A program made the translations under genes and the position numbers. This document shows positions 1-7,170 of a stretch of 64,000 bases of DNA, piece after piece. Source of the stretch: JBBARC01 sp040400005 (lineage in GTDB: Bacteria; Pseudomonadota; Alphaproteobacteria; Acetobacterales; Acetobacteraceae); contig JBBARC010000011.1 in assembly GCA_040400005.1 (NCBI GenBank), positions 5,897-69,896 of the forward strand, written 5' to 3'. Within the stretch, counting starts at the first letter, position 1. Each line of letters starts with the position of its first letter. The notes beneath the pieces are model-generated. The model searched no databases. It saw nothing but the letters and a program-made list of their open reading frames with translations, and was not told where the DNA came from.

Positions 1-846
1 GTGGTCTCTGCCGCAACGCCGCTAAAAAGCAATACCCGTGTGGCCGGCCAAAACACCACCATCCGCAATCTGCCCCCCGCCGCCTGGGCGCATGGGGTGG
101 GCGGCGCGTTCGTTATTAACGGCGCCACGAACGTCACCATTGAAGGCATGCGCTTTTCCTGGCAGCACGGTTTTTACAATGGCGGGGTCGCCCATATCAT
201 TGAAGCAACCAATGCCAGCCACGTGGTTATTCGCCACAATGTCTCCGATGGTGGCGGCGATTTTGCAGCGTTCATCGGCAGCAGTAATATCGTGATGGCG
301 GGCAATCAGGTCACCGAGGTTGATAATAGTTGTTTTGATAGCTGGGGCGGCGCGCGGCAGGTTCGGGTGATTGATAACCGTTGCAGCACCACCACGCGCA
401 CGCATCCCGGTGTGGGTGCGGTGCAATTTACCGGCATCCGCACAGATTTTGGCCCTGCCATCAACACCGGGTTTTACGCGGCGCGCAATGATATCACGAT
501 TAACACACCAAACGGCCAGGCCTTTGAAATCAACGGCTCGCCCAAAGGTGGCGCCAACCAGGATATCACCATTGAGGACAATCATATTGTCATCGCCGCC
601 CACGCCTGGGGCGTGCTGGTCACCTATGCCGCCCACGGCAAGATTGCGCATAACCGTATCGACATGTCCGTTGCCGATATTTTGGGCGCGATTTATGTCG
701 CCGAAACGGCGCCGGATTGGGAAATCAGCGATAATATCGCGCGCGCCGTGCCGGGCATTAAGGCTGCGATTTTTGCCAATAAGGGGGCTGGCGGCAGGTT
801 TATCGGCAATCGCCAAACCCTGCTGTTCACCGGCGACCGGCAATGA
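1..846 (+). CDS. Right-handed parallel beta-helix protein, 3' part
   Basis: The reading frame is open from the first base, so the true start probably lies upstream and this is a C-terminal portion of 281 residues. The sequence shows repeated short units rich in N, I, V and G (for example NVTIEGMRF, HVVIRHNVSDGG, RVIDNRCS, DITIEDNHIVI, WEISDNIAR), spaced about 22-25 residues apart. This is the pattern of the right-handed beta-helix (pectate-lyase/PbH1) fold found in secreted or surface polysaccharide-modifying enzymes. No catalytic residues can be assigned. A G-rich tandem repeat follows 10 bp after the stop. Function is unknown beyond the fold. Confidence 0.7.
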   Translation: MVSAATPLKSNTRVAGQNTTIRNLPPAAWAHGVGGAFVINGATNVTIEGMRFSWQHGFYNGGVAHIIEATNASHVVIRHNVSDGGGDFAAFIGSSNIVMAGNQVTEVDNSCFDSWGGARQVRVIDNRCSTTTRTHPGVGAVQFTGIRTDFGPAINTGFYAARNDITINTPNGQAFEINGSPKGGANQDITIEDNHIVIAAHAWGVLVTYAAHGKIAHNRIDMSVADILGAIYVAETAPDWEISDNIARAVPGIKAAIFANKGAGGRFIGNRQTLLFTGDRQ

Positions 847-856
847 TGGGGTAATA

Positions 857-912
857 GCGCCTCGGGGGGGGCGCCTTGGGGGGGGCGCCTTGGGGGGGGC
901 GCCTTGGGGGGG
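857..912. repeat. 14-bp tandem repeat, 4 copies
   Basis: Four consecutive copies of the unit GCGCCTTGGGGGGG (the first has C for T at position 7). It sits between the beta-helix gene and the small ORF upstream of the antiporter gene. The G7 runs and the non-triplet unit make it a likely hypermutable, non-coding minisatellite. Confidence 0.9.
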
Positions 913-951
913 GCTTGCTGCCGGCGCCGCGATCAGCGATGCCTGCCCCCC

Positions 952-1182
952 ATGGCTTGGCACCAACCCTATTTAGAAACCTGCTGCCGAGCCGCCCTGC
1001 ACCGCTTGGTGCTGGCAGGCCCGCTCGGCCGCCCGCAAGGCCTTGCCGACCAAACCTGCCTAACCCGCCTGGCCGCCCAAAACCTAACCCAAACCCAAGC
1101 CGGCCGCTGGCACACAACGCACGCTGGCCGCGCCCGCCACGCCAGCGAAATCCTGCACGTTCAGAAAGATGCTAAACGATGA
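952..1182 (+). CDS. Small hypothetical protein coupled to antiporter gene
   Basis: A 76-residue ORF starting at ATG 952 whose TGA stop overlaps the ATG of the next gene (ATGA at 1179-1182), the signature of translational coupling. The product is basic, with two adjacent Cys (ETCCRAAL) and a Thr/His/Arg-rich C-terminus (WHTTHAGRARHASEIL). There is no signal peptide or membrane segment and I do not recognise a family. The overlap is the main argument that it is real. An in-frame extension to 904 would run into the G-rich repeat and is less likely. Confidence 0.45.
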   Translation: MAWHQPYLETCCRAALHRLVLAGPLGRPQGLADQTCLTRLAAQNLTQTQAGRWHTTHAGRARHASEILHVQKDAKR

Positions 1183-2315
1183 CCCAGCCCGCCGCGCCTG
1201 GCACCCCGCCTGGCACCCCGCCTGGCACCCCGCCTGGCACCCCGCCCTGGACCATCGCCCTGCCGGTGGCAGGCATCGCCGTCATCGCCAGCCATTTTCT
1301 CATCCCCGATCTCCCCGCCCCGATCGCCCACGCGGCCGAGCCCATCATGGCCCTGGGCCTGATCGGCGCGGTGTTCGCCGCCGTCCACCACGCCGAAATT
1401 ATCGCCCATCGCGTTGGCGAACCGTTCGGCACCCTGATCCTGGCGCTGGCCGTTACCATTATCGAATGCGCGCTGATCGTTTCCGCCATGATCGCTGGCG
1501 GTGATGCCGCCGCCGGCCTCGCCCGCGATACGGTGTTTGCCGCCGTGATGATCGTCACCAACGGCATCACCGGCATCTGCCTGCTGGCCGGGGGCGCGCG
1601 CCACCGGTTGCAGAGTTTTCACGTCGAAGGGGCCAATGCCGCCCTGTCCGTGTTGCTGGCGCTGATGGTACTGACCATGGTGCTGCCCAACTACACGCTC
1701 ACTGTCGCGGGCCCGATGTATAGCCCATCGCAACTGATGTTCGCCGCCATCGTATCGCTGGTGTTGTGGGCGGGGTTTGTGTTTGTGCAAACCGTGCGCC
1801 ACCGCGATTTTTTCATGCCCGTCGGCGCGCCAGATGATGTGCACGCGCCCCCGCCCACCGGCAAAACCGTCGCCATTAGTGCGGCAACCCTGCCAATTGC
1901 CCTGATTGCGGTGATTGGCCTGGCCAAAGCCCTAACCCCCACCTTGGATGCCGCTTTGGGCCGTATGGGGGCGCCGGCTGCGGTGATGGGTATTGTAATT
2001 GCCGCCATCGTTCTGCTGCCCGAAAGCCTGGCCGCCGTGCGGGCGGCCGCCGCCAACCGGCTACAAACCAGTATTAACCTGGCACTGGGCTCCGCGGTTG
2101 CCAGTGTTGGCCTGACCATCCCGGCGGTAGCCGCGGTATCCCTGCTGCGCCACCAGCCGCTGGCGCTGGGGTTAACTGCCAAAGACGAAATTTTTCTCGC
2201 GCTGAGTTTTGGCCTCAGTGTGCTAACCTGGAGCACCGGGCGCACCACCGTGCTGCCTGGTTTGCTGCATTTGGTGGTGTTTGCAGCGTTCCTGTTTTTG
2301 TCGGCAGTGCCTTAA
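1179..2315 (+). CDS. Cation/proton antiporter, ChaA/CAX type
   Basis: A 378-residue integral membrane protein with about 11 hydrophobic segments. It carries the two duplicated motifs of the calcium/cation:proton exchanger family: HHAEIIAHRVGEPFGT with a following IIE in the first half, and LLPESLAAVRAA with NLALGSAVASVGL in the second. It is expected to exchange Ca2+, Na+ or K+ for H+ across the inner membrane. The N-terminus (residues 7-23) is a PGTP tetrapeptide array encoded by a 12-bp minisatellite, which is not a family feature. It is coupled to the small upstream ORF and converges on the glycosyltransferase gene, overlapping it by 4 bp. Confidence 0.85.
   Translation: MTQPAAPGTPPGTPPGTPPGTPPWTIALPVAGIAVIASHFLIPDLPAPIAHAAEPIMALGLIGAVFAAVHHAEIIAHRVGEPFGTLILALAVTIIECALIVSAMIAGGDAAAGLARDTVFAAVMIVTNGITGICLLAGGARHRLQSFHVEGANAALSVLLALMVLTMVLPNYTLTVAGPMYSPSQLMFAAIVSLVLWAGFVFVQTVRHRDFFMPVGAPDDVHAPPPTGKTVAISAATLPIALIAVIGLAKALTPTLDAALGRMGAPAAVMGIVIAAIVLLPESLAAVRAAAANRLQTSINLALGSAVASVGLTIPAVAAVSLLRHQPLALGLTAKDEIFLALSFGLSVLTWSTGRTTVLPGLLHLVVFAAFLFLSAVP
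1200..1247. repeat. 12-bp coding minisatellite in antiporter gene
   Basis: Four tandem copies of GGCACCCCGCCT (last copy one mismatch) encode the repeated PGTP near the antiporter N-terminus. The unit length keeps frame, so copy-number change would alter tail length only. Confidence 0.9.
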
Positions 2316-3382
2316 AAATCTCCGGCCACATCACGCCGCGCGCCACCCTGATAAATGCCTTCCAGCAAATACACTGGGCGTTGCTTGGCCTCGACAAACA
2401 TGCGCGCCAAATACGTGCCGATCATCCCTAAGGAAATCAGGTTCAACGCGGTGCCGACCAAAATCACCACAATTACCGAGGCATAGCCCGGCACGTCGAT
2501 CCCTTGCAGAAACACCAGGATAAAAATGTAAGCCGCATACCCCACGGCCCCCGCCGCCACGGCAATCCCCAAATAACTCCATACCTGCAAAGGAGCGGTA
2601 GAAAATCCCACAATCGCATCCACGGCAAATTGCCACAGCCGCCAATAACTCCATTTGGTTTGACCGTGGCTGCGCGCCGGGCGTTCAAATTCAATCGCGA
2701 CAGAGGGAAATCCAACCCAGGCAAACAAGCCTTTCATAAACCGCGTCCGTTCTGGCAACTGGCGCAGCGCCTGCACCACGCGCCGATCGAGTAGGCGGAA
2801 ATCGCCCACGTTGGCCGGAATCGGCGTGTGCGAAATACGGTTGAACCAGGCATAGAACAAATGCGCCGTTAAAATCTTAAACCGCGTTTCGCCGGCCCGG
2901 CTGCGCCGCAAACCGTACGCGATGTCGTACCCTTCACGCCATTTCGCCACAAACTGCGCGACCAGCTCGGGCGGATCTTGCAAATCGGCATCCATCAACA
3001 CCACAGCATCACCTTTGGCATAATCCAGCCCTGCGGTCATCGCTGCCTCCTTGCCAAAATTACGCGACAGGTTAAGCACGGTCACGTCCTGGCGGATGCG
3101 CGCCTGGGCCAGCAGCATGGCAAGCGTTGCATCGGTTGATCCATCATTGACCAGCACAATGTCCAGTGTCACCAACGGCAAATTCAGCCGTGTATCAATT
3201 TCGGCCAGCAAGCTTGCGATGGTGTCCTGCTCGTTATACAGCGGAATGATCAGTGATATCACCGGCCGTTCGGGGCGCAGCCGGATCATGATGTCATGCA
3301 AGCCAGGGGGCAAGCCAGGGGGCAAGCCAGGGGGCAAGCCAGGGGGCAAGCCAGGGGGCAAGCCAGGGGGGGAACTGACCAT
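2312..3382 (-). CDS. GT2 polyprenyl-phosphate glycosyltransferase (DPM1/GtrB-like)
   Basis: 356 residues. A GT-A domain (about 40-260) has the family-2 opening VISLIIPLYNEQDT, VLVNDGSTD, the nucleotide-sugar/metal motif DAD at 131-133 (VVLMDADLQDPPEL), and a substrate-loop RNFGKEAAMTAG. Two C-terminal membrane segments follow (about 265-285 and 297-320). This is the architecture of GtrB/ArnC/DPM1 enzymes that load a sugar on undecaprenyl or dolichyl phosphate. The ATG overlaps the stop of the methyltransferase gene (TGATG), so the start is well supported and residues 5-28, a GLPP array from a 12-bp minisatellite, are translated. It is the last gene of a three-gene minus-strand unit with a GT87-like enzyme that could use its lipid-linked product. 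Confidence 0.85.
   Translation of the reverse strand: MVSSPPGLPPGLPPGLPPGLPPGLPPGLHDIMIRLRPERPVISLIIPLYNEQDTIASLLAEIDTRLNLPLVTLDIVLVNDGSTDATLAMLLAQARIRQDVTVLNLSRNFGKEAAMTAGLDYAKGDAVVLMDADLQDPPELVAQFVAKWREGYDIAYGLRRSRAGETRFKILTAHLFYAWFNRISHTPIPANVGDFRLLDRRVVQALRQLPERTRFMKGLFAWVGFPSVAIEFERPARSHGQTKWSYWRLWQFAVDAIVGFSTAPLQVWSYLGIAVAAGAVGYAAYIFILVFLQGIDVPGYASVIVVILVGTALNLISLGMIGTYLARMFVEAKQRPVYLLEGIYQGGARRDVAGDF
3298..3369. repeat. 12-bp coding minisatellite in GT2 gene
   Basis: Six perfect tandem copies of GCAAGCCAGGGG on the plus strand. Read on the minus strand they encode the GLPP repeats of the GT2 N-terminus. This is the longest minisatellite in the window. Confidence 0.95.
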
Positions 3383-4107
3383 CAGCTGCGGCTTGCCAGG
3401 CAGAAAATGCTCAAGCCGCCTATGCGGTTGGCTTTGAAAAACAGCCGCTCAACCGCACATATCATGGTCAGTGCCGTATTCATCAGCGCCGAATGCATTT
3501 GCAAATCCGATTTGGCACCGCCGCCATCGCGCGCCTTACGTTGAAACACAAACGGCAAAATCACGCGGCGCAGCACCACCAGCGGTAACGGCAACCCATA
3601 GTAATAACACCCCAATTGCGGCGTGAGCCCCGCCCGGCGCACAACATCTTCAAGCTGGCCCAAGGTGTAGCGGCGCTTATGGTCTAAAAACACATCATGC
3701 TCGCTCCACAACCACTGAAAGGCCGGCACGCTGATCAAAAACCGCGCGGAGATGGCGGTGTTTTGCACATAGTCGCGCAGCAAACCCACATCATCATCGA
3801 CATGCTCAAGCACATCCATCAGCAGCACGGTATCAGCCGCACTGTTGCTGATGCTGCGCATAAAATGGATCGGCTTGCCGTTATGATCCTGGGTTTCCTC
3901 GCGCGCATAGGCGGGATCAACACAGCTTGCCTCCACCGCCCCATGATCCAGCAACACGCGCGCAAACACCCCCGACCCCGCCCCCACGTCCAGCACATGA
4001 TGCACCGGCTTTGCCGCCAGCAAACGGCGCATGGCAGCGCCCTTGGCCCGGTAATACCAATGCTCGCCAATGGCATCGCCCAGAATATCCAGTTCTTTGA
4101 CATCCAT
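3382..4107 (-). CDS. Class I SAM-dependent methyltransferase
   Basis: About 241 residues when started at MDVKELDILG. Motif I is HVLDVGAGSGVF (about 37-48), the acidic post-I region is followed by VLLMDVLEHVDDD (motif IV region), and FLISVPAFQWLWSEHD resembles motifs V/VI of Methyltransf_11/23 enzymes found in glycan clusters. The acceptor is unknown; the position between two glycosyltransferases suggests a glycan or lipid-linked sugar. The frame stays open to 4224, but that start would overlap the upstream gene by 71 bp, so I prefer 4107, which has a GGGAAG sequence upstream. The stop overlaps the next start. Confidence 0.8.
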   Translation of the reverse strand: MDVKELDILGDAIGEHWYYRAKGAAMRRLLAAKPVHHVLDVGAGSGVFARVLLDHGAVEASCVDPAYAREETQDHNGKPIHFMRSISNSAADTVLLMDVLEHVDDDVGLLRDYVQNTAISARFLISVPAFQWLWSEHDVFLDHKRRYTLGQLEDVVRRAGLTPQLGCYYYGLPLPLVVLRRVILPFVFQRKARDGGGAKSDLQMHSALMNTALTMICAVERLFFKANRIGGLSIFCLASRS

Positions 4108-4153
4108 TGGCAGGTGCTTCCCGATTGGTTTGGCCGGCGTATGACAAAGTGTT

Positions 4154-5560
4154 TTAGGCAACGGCGACAGACGTTGGGGCAGCACCACCATGAACCGGCG
4201 CTGCGCGCCGTACCGTGCAGGCAAACACCGCCAACAGCACCAGCGGCGCCACCGGCACCGCCAAACCGCGCGCCAGTGCCGGGCCGAGTAACGGCAAGGT
4301 ATATAATGCCAGCAAGGTCAGTTTTTCCCAAGGCTTAAACCCGCGCGACTGGGCCTGGGCAAACACAATCGCCACGGCAACCGCGGCGATCGGCAAATCG
4401 TAATCCATGGTGTACGGCGTCATCAGCAAGGCCGCCGCCGCCATCAGGGCCGCTTCCAATCCTGCCCCCGGCCGGCGCCACGCCGCACGCGCCAGCACCA
4501 CCAGCACAGTTAAGGATACGCCAAGCTGCACCACATTGGCGGCCGTGCCCAACAAACCCAGCACGCGAAACGCGCCCAGCACCGATACAAGTTTAAACGG
4601 CGCACGCATGCCGGCCGCAAACATCGTCGATGCATCCGGTAACACATGAAAAAATGCCTGCCACGGGGCGATGCCGAAAACGGCGGCGCTCAGCCCGGTT
4701 AGCACGACGGCACTCACCCCCGCCCAAAAACTTGCGCGAAACCGCCGGGCCGCAAACAGCACCACCGGCACACTCAACGCCAATTGCGGCTTATAGCATA
4801 GCAAACCCAAGGCCGCGCCACCTAAATACGGCCGCCGATCGCCCCAAACGCCGTAAGCCGCAAAGCACGCGGCGCTCAAAAAACCGTTCTGGCCGTTACC
4901 CGATGTCAGCAAAAGCCCAGGAAAACCCAGCAACCCATACCACAGTGCGGCAGACTGCTCGCGGTTTGCTTGGGTGCCATTTAGCAATAATTTACGCACA
5001 AACCCAACCCACAGCGCAAAGCTGCTGGCGGCAAAGCCTAGCCAGGCGGCAATATAGGGCAGGGCTGCAAACGGTAGCAGCAGCAGCAGCCAGCTTGGCG
5101 GATAATAGAACGGCAAAAATACATCTTTAGGCAAAGCTTCGGTTTGGTGCTCGGCCTGATAAATCAGCGCGGGATCATATGCGGCCAGTGCATGGCCGGC
5201 GGCGGCAAACTTGGCGGCCACCCAAAAACACACAAAATCGCCACCCGGCGGCGCGTTGCCCGTGCCGTGCGTCCGCCAATTGGTGATCAACAGCCCAACA
5301 ATGCCGGCCAGCAACCCAATCAGCGACGCCCGCGCCATGCGCTGGGCGACATCACCGGTTAAAAAATCCGCATCGCGCAACACCCGCCATGCCCGCAATC
5401 CCGGCCCCGGCGGCAGCGTCGCATTGGCATCACGGTTCACCACCTGGCCACCGGTTTTTCCATACAACGGCGCCGTGCTGGCCGCCGAGCCGCGCCAACC
5501 CAGCCGGTTATCGAGAAAATGCCCATCACCCCACCTCCGCACGATCACACAGTTTTCCAC
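4154..5560 (-). CDS. GT87-family (DUF2029) membrane glycosyltransferase
   Basis: Up to 468 residues, with many hydrophobic segments from about residue 78 onward. The motif GGDFVCFWVAAKFAAAG, then AYDP and FYYPPSWLLLLLPFA, is typical of DUF2029/GT87 GT-C enzymes, which transfer mannose or a related sugar from a polyprenyl-phosphate donor on the periplasmic face. The N-terminal ~50 residues are not family-like; GTG 5440 is a plausible alternative start because the family normally begins shortly before the LRDADFL segment. First gene of the unit with the methyltransferase and GT2, divergent from arsR. Acceptor not known. Confidence 0.75.
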   Translation of the reverse strand: MENCVIVRRWGDGHFLDNRLGWRGSAASTAPLYGKTGGQVVNRDANATLPPGPGLRAWRVLRDADFLTGDVAQRMARASLIGLLAGIVGLLITNWRTHGTGNAPPGGDFVCFWVAAKFAAAGHALAAYDPALIYQAEHQTEALPKDVFLPFYYPPSWLLLLLPFAALPYIAAWLGFAASSFALWVGFVRKLLLNGTQANREQSAALWYGLLGFPGLLLTSGNGQNGFLSAACFAAYGVWGDRRPYLGGAALGLLCYKPQLALSVPVVLFAARRFRASFWAGVSAVVLTGLSAAVFGIAPWQAFFHVLPDASTMFAAGMRAPFKLVSVLGAFRVLGLLGTAANVVQLGVSLTVLVVLARAAWRRPGAGLEAALMAAAALLMTPYTMDYDLPIAAVAVAIVFAQAQSRGFKPWEKLTLLALYTLPLLGPALARGLAVPVAPLVLLAVFACTVRRAAPVHGGAAPTSVAVA

Positions 5561-5606
5561 ACTCCCAGCCGCGCGAACAGACCTGCCCCTTGATCATTTC
5601 CGTTAT

Positions 5607-5628
5607 TCCATTATATTAGAAATATGGA
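5607..5628. promoter_or_regulatory. Putative ArsR operator overlapping arsR start
   Basis: ATATT-AGA-AATAT is a perfect interrupted palindrome inside a larger CCAT...ATGG symmetric block that includes the arsR ATG (5624-5626). No Shine-Dalgarno is seen before this ATG, so the transcript may be leaderless and the operator would cover the start. Inferred from position and symmetry only. Confidence 0.4.
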
Positions 5629-5992
5629 AAAAACGACTGCGATAACCGCCCTCGCCGCCCTCGCCCACGACTCCCGCCTGGCGATTTTTCGCGCACTCGT
5701 TCAGGCAGGTGAACCCGGTTTAGCCGCCGGCAGTATCGCCTCCCGCCTCGCCCTGCCGGCGGCCACACTATCTTTTCACCTGACCCACCTCAAACAAGCA
5801 GGCCTGATCACCTGCCAGCGCCACGGCAGATCGCTAATCTACCACGCCGATTACCCGGCGATGACCGCATTGCTGGGCTATCTCACCGAAAATTGCTGTC
5901 AGGGTAACGCCAGTTGCGCACCCATTCCTTGCTGCCCGCCTACCCCCACCACGACAGGCACCACCACGACAGGCACCACCGGGCATGTCTAA
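5624..5992 (+). CDS. arsR: ArsR-family arsenic-responsive repressor
   Basis: 122 residues. A winged helix (about 10-78) contains GSIASRLALPAATLSFHLTHLKQ as recognition region and GRSLIYH as wing. The C-terminus has C91, C92 and C98, the same CC-x5-C spacing as the arsenite site C95/C96/C102 described for Acidithiobacillus ferrooxidans ArsR, plus C103 and C104. It then ends in a Thr/Gly tail encoded by a 15-bp duplication. It should repress the ars operon until As(III) binds. Its 3' end overlaps arsC by 8 bp. The start is fixed by the family N-terminus, although no ribosome binding site is visible. Confidence 0.88.
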   Translation: MEKTTAITALAALAHDSRLAIFRALVQAGEPGLAAGSIASRLALPAATLSFHLTHLKQAGLITCQRHGRSLIYHADYPAMTALLGYLTENCCQGNASCAPIPCCPPTPTTTGTTTTGTTGHV

Positions 5993-6506
5993 CCGCATCT
6001 ACCATGTGCTGTTTTTGTGCACCGGCAACACCGCCCGCTCAGTGCTGGCAGAATCCATTCTTAACCACGATGGTGCTGGAAAATTCCGTGCCTTTTCCGC
6101 CGGCAGTTTCCCCACAGGCACCATCAACCCGTTCGCGATAAAAGTGCTGCACAGCTATGGCTATCCCACCGATATTCTACGCTCCAAAAGCTGGAACGAA
6201 TTCGCAACCGCCGATGCCCCGCAAATGGATTTTGTGTTTACCGTCTGCGATAACGCGGCCGGCGAAATTTGCCCAATCTGGCCTGGCAAACCGGCCACCG
6301 CCGATTGGGGGATCGAAGACCCCGCCGCCATTGATGGCAACAACATCCAAAAAGAAACCGCCTTTGTGCAAGCCTTTGGTTTTCTCAAAACCCGCATCAG
6401 CGTTTTTATCAACCTGCCGCTTGCCACCATCGATCGGTTGGCGCTGACCACCCAGTTGCGCGCAATCGGTGCCCTGCCCGGGGCAAGCAATTATCCCCTT
6501 GTATAA
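5985..6506 (+). CDS. arsC: Arsenate reductase, LMW-phosphatase type
   Basis: 173 residues. The P-loop CTGNTARS at 12-19 matches the Cys-x5-Arg-Ser catalytic loop of low-molecular-weight protein-tyrosine-phosphatase-type arsenate reductases. The segment DFVFTVCDNAAGEICPIWPG and the GIEDPAAIDG loop are characteristic of the ArsC/Wzb-like group. It reduces arsenate to arsenite in the cytoplasm, probably using thioredoxin or glutathione/glutaredoxin. The gene overlaps arsR by 8 bp and the aquaporin ORF by up to 38 bp, so the three form one operon. No ArsB or Acr3 pump is adjacent. Confidence 0.9.
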   Translation: MSNRIYHVLFLCTGNTARSVLAESILNHDGAGKFRAFSAGSFPTGTINPFAIKVLHSYGYPTDILRSKSWNEFATADAPQMDFVFTVCDNAAGEICPIWPGKPATADWGIEDPAAIDGNNIQKETAFVQAFGFLKTRISVFINLPLATIDRLALTTQLRAIGALPGASNYPLV

Positions 6507-7170
6507 TCTGCAACGCCGCCTAACCGCGGAGTTTTTGGGCACCAGTATGCTGGTGGCAACCGTGGTTGGCTCCGGCATTATGGCGCAAACCCTCACCCAC
6601 GATGTCGCCCTCGCCTTATTGGGTAACACAGTCGCCACCGGCGCCATGCTTGTGGTGCTTATCACCATTTTGGGCCCCATCTCGGGCGCGCATTTCAACC
6701 CCGCCGTATCGCTGGTGTTCGCGCTCAAACGCGATCTCACCCTGGCGGAAGCGACCGCTTACACCACCGCCCAAATTACCGGTGCTATCTCCGGCACCAT
6801 CGCCGCCCATCTGATGTTTGGCCTGGCAATGCTGGAAGCCTCGCAAAAAACCCGCACCGGCGGCGCGCAATGGTTTGCGGAATTCGTCGCAACCTTCGGC
6901 CTGATCACAACAATTTTGGCCGGCATCAAATTTTGTGAAGATCGCGTGCCCGTGCTGGTTGGCCTATATATCACCGCCGCCTATTGGTTTACGGCATCAA
7001 CCTCGTTCGCCAACCCCGCCGTTGCCATCGCCAGATCACTCACCAACACATTTTCCGGCATCAGGCCCACTGATCTGCCCGGTTTTATCGCCGCCGAAGT
7101 TTTCGGCGCCATCGCCGCCCTTGCCCTGATGGGTTGGCTACTTACCCCGCCCGCGCCGCCAAAACTTTAG
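6469..7170 (+). CDS. aqpS: Aquaglyceroporin of ars operon (AqpS-like)
   Basis: 233 residues with six hydrophobic segments and both MIP-family NPA boxes: HFNPAVS in the first half and FANPAVAIARS in the second, the latter with the selectivity-filter Arg. In Sinorhizobium meliloti an aquaglyceroporin (AqpS) replaces the arsenite efflux pump in the ars operon, and the gene order here (arsR-arsC-aqpS) points to the same downhill export of As(OH)3 made by ArsC. ATG 6469 overlaps arsC by 38 bp; TTG 6499 is an alternative start closer to the conserved RRLTAEFLGT segment. The 3' end overlaps the convergent GT4 gene by 29 bp. Confidence 0.9.
   Translation: MPCPGQAIIPLYNLQRRLTAEFLGTSMLVATVVGSGIMAQTLTHDVALALLGNTVATGAMLVVLITILGPISGAHFNPAVSLVFALKRDLTLAEATAYTTAQITGAISGTIAAHLMFGLAMLEASQKTRTGGAQWFAEFVATFGLITTILAGIKFCEDRVPVLVGLYITAAYWFTASTSFANPAVAIARSLTNTFSGIRPTDLPGFIAAEVFGAIAALALMGWLLTPPAPPKL

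Noticed and set aside
22..966. 314-codon minus-strand ORF over the beta-helix gene
   Set aside because: It is an antisense shadow; its sequence is Pro/Gly/Arg-rich and lacks any fold-like pattern, while the plus-strand frame has clear beta-helix repeats.
4108..4224. Longer N-terminus of the SAM methyltransferase
   Set aside because: It would overlap the GT87-like gene by 71 bp and adds sequence unlike other family members; the start at 4107 is better placed.
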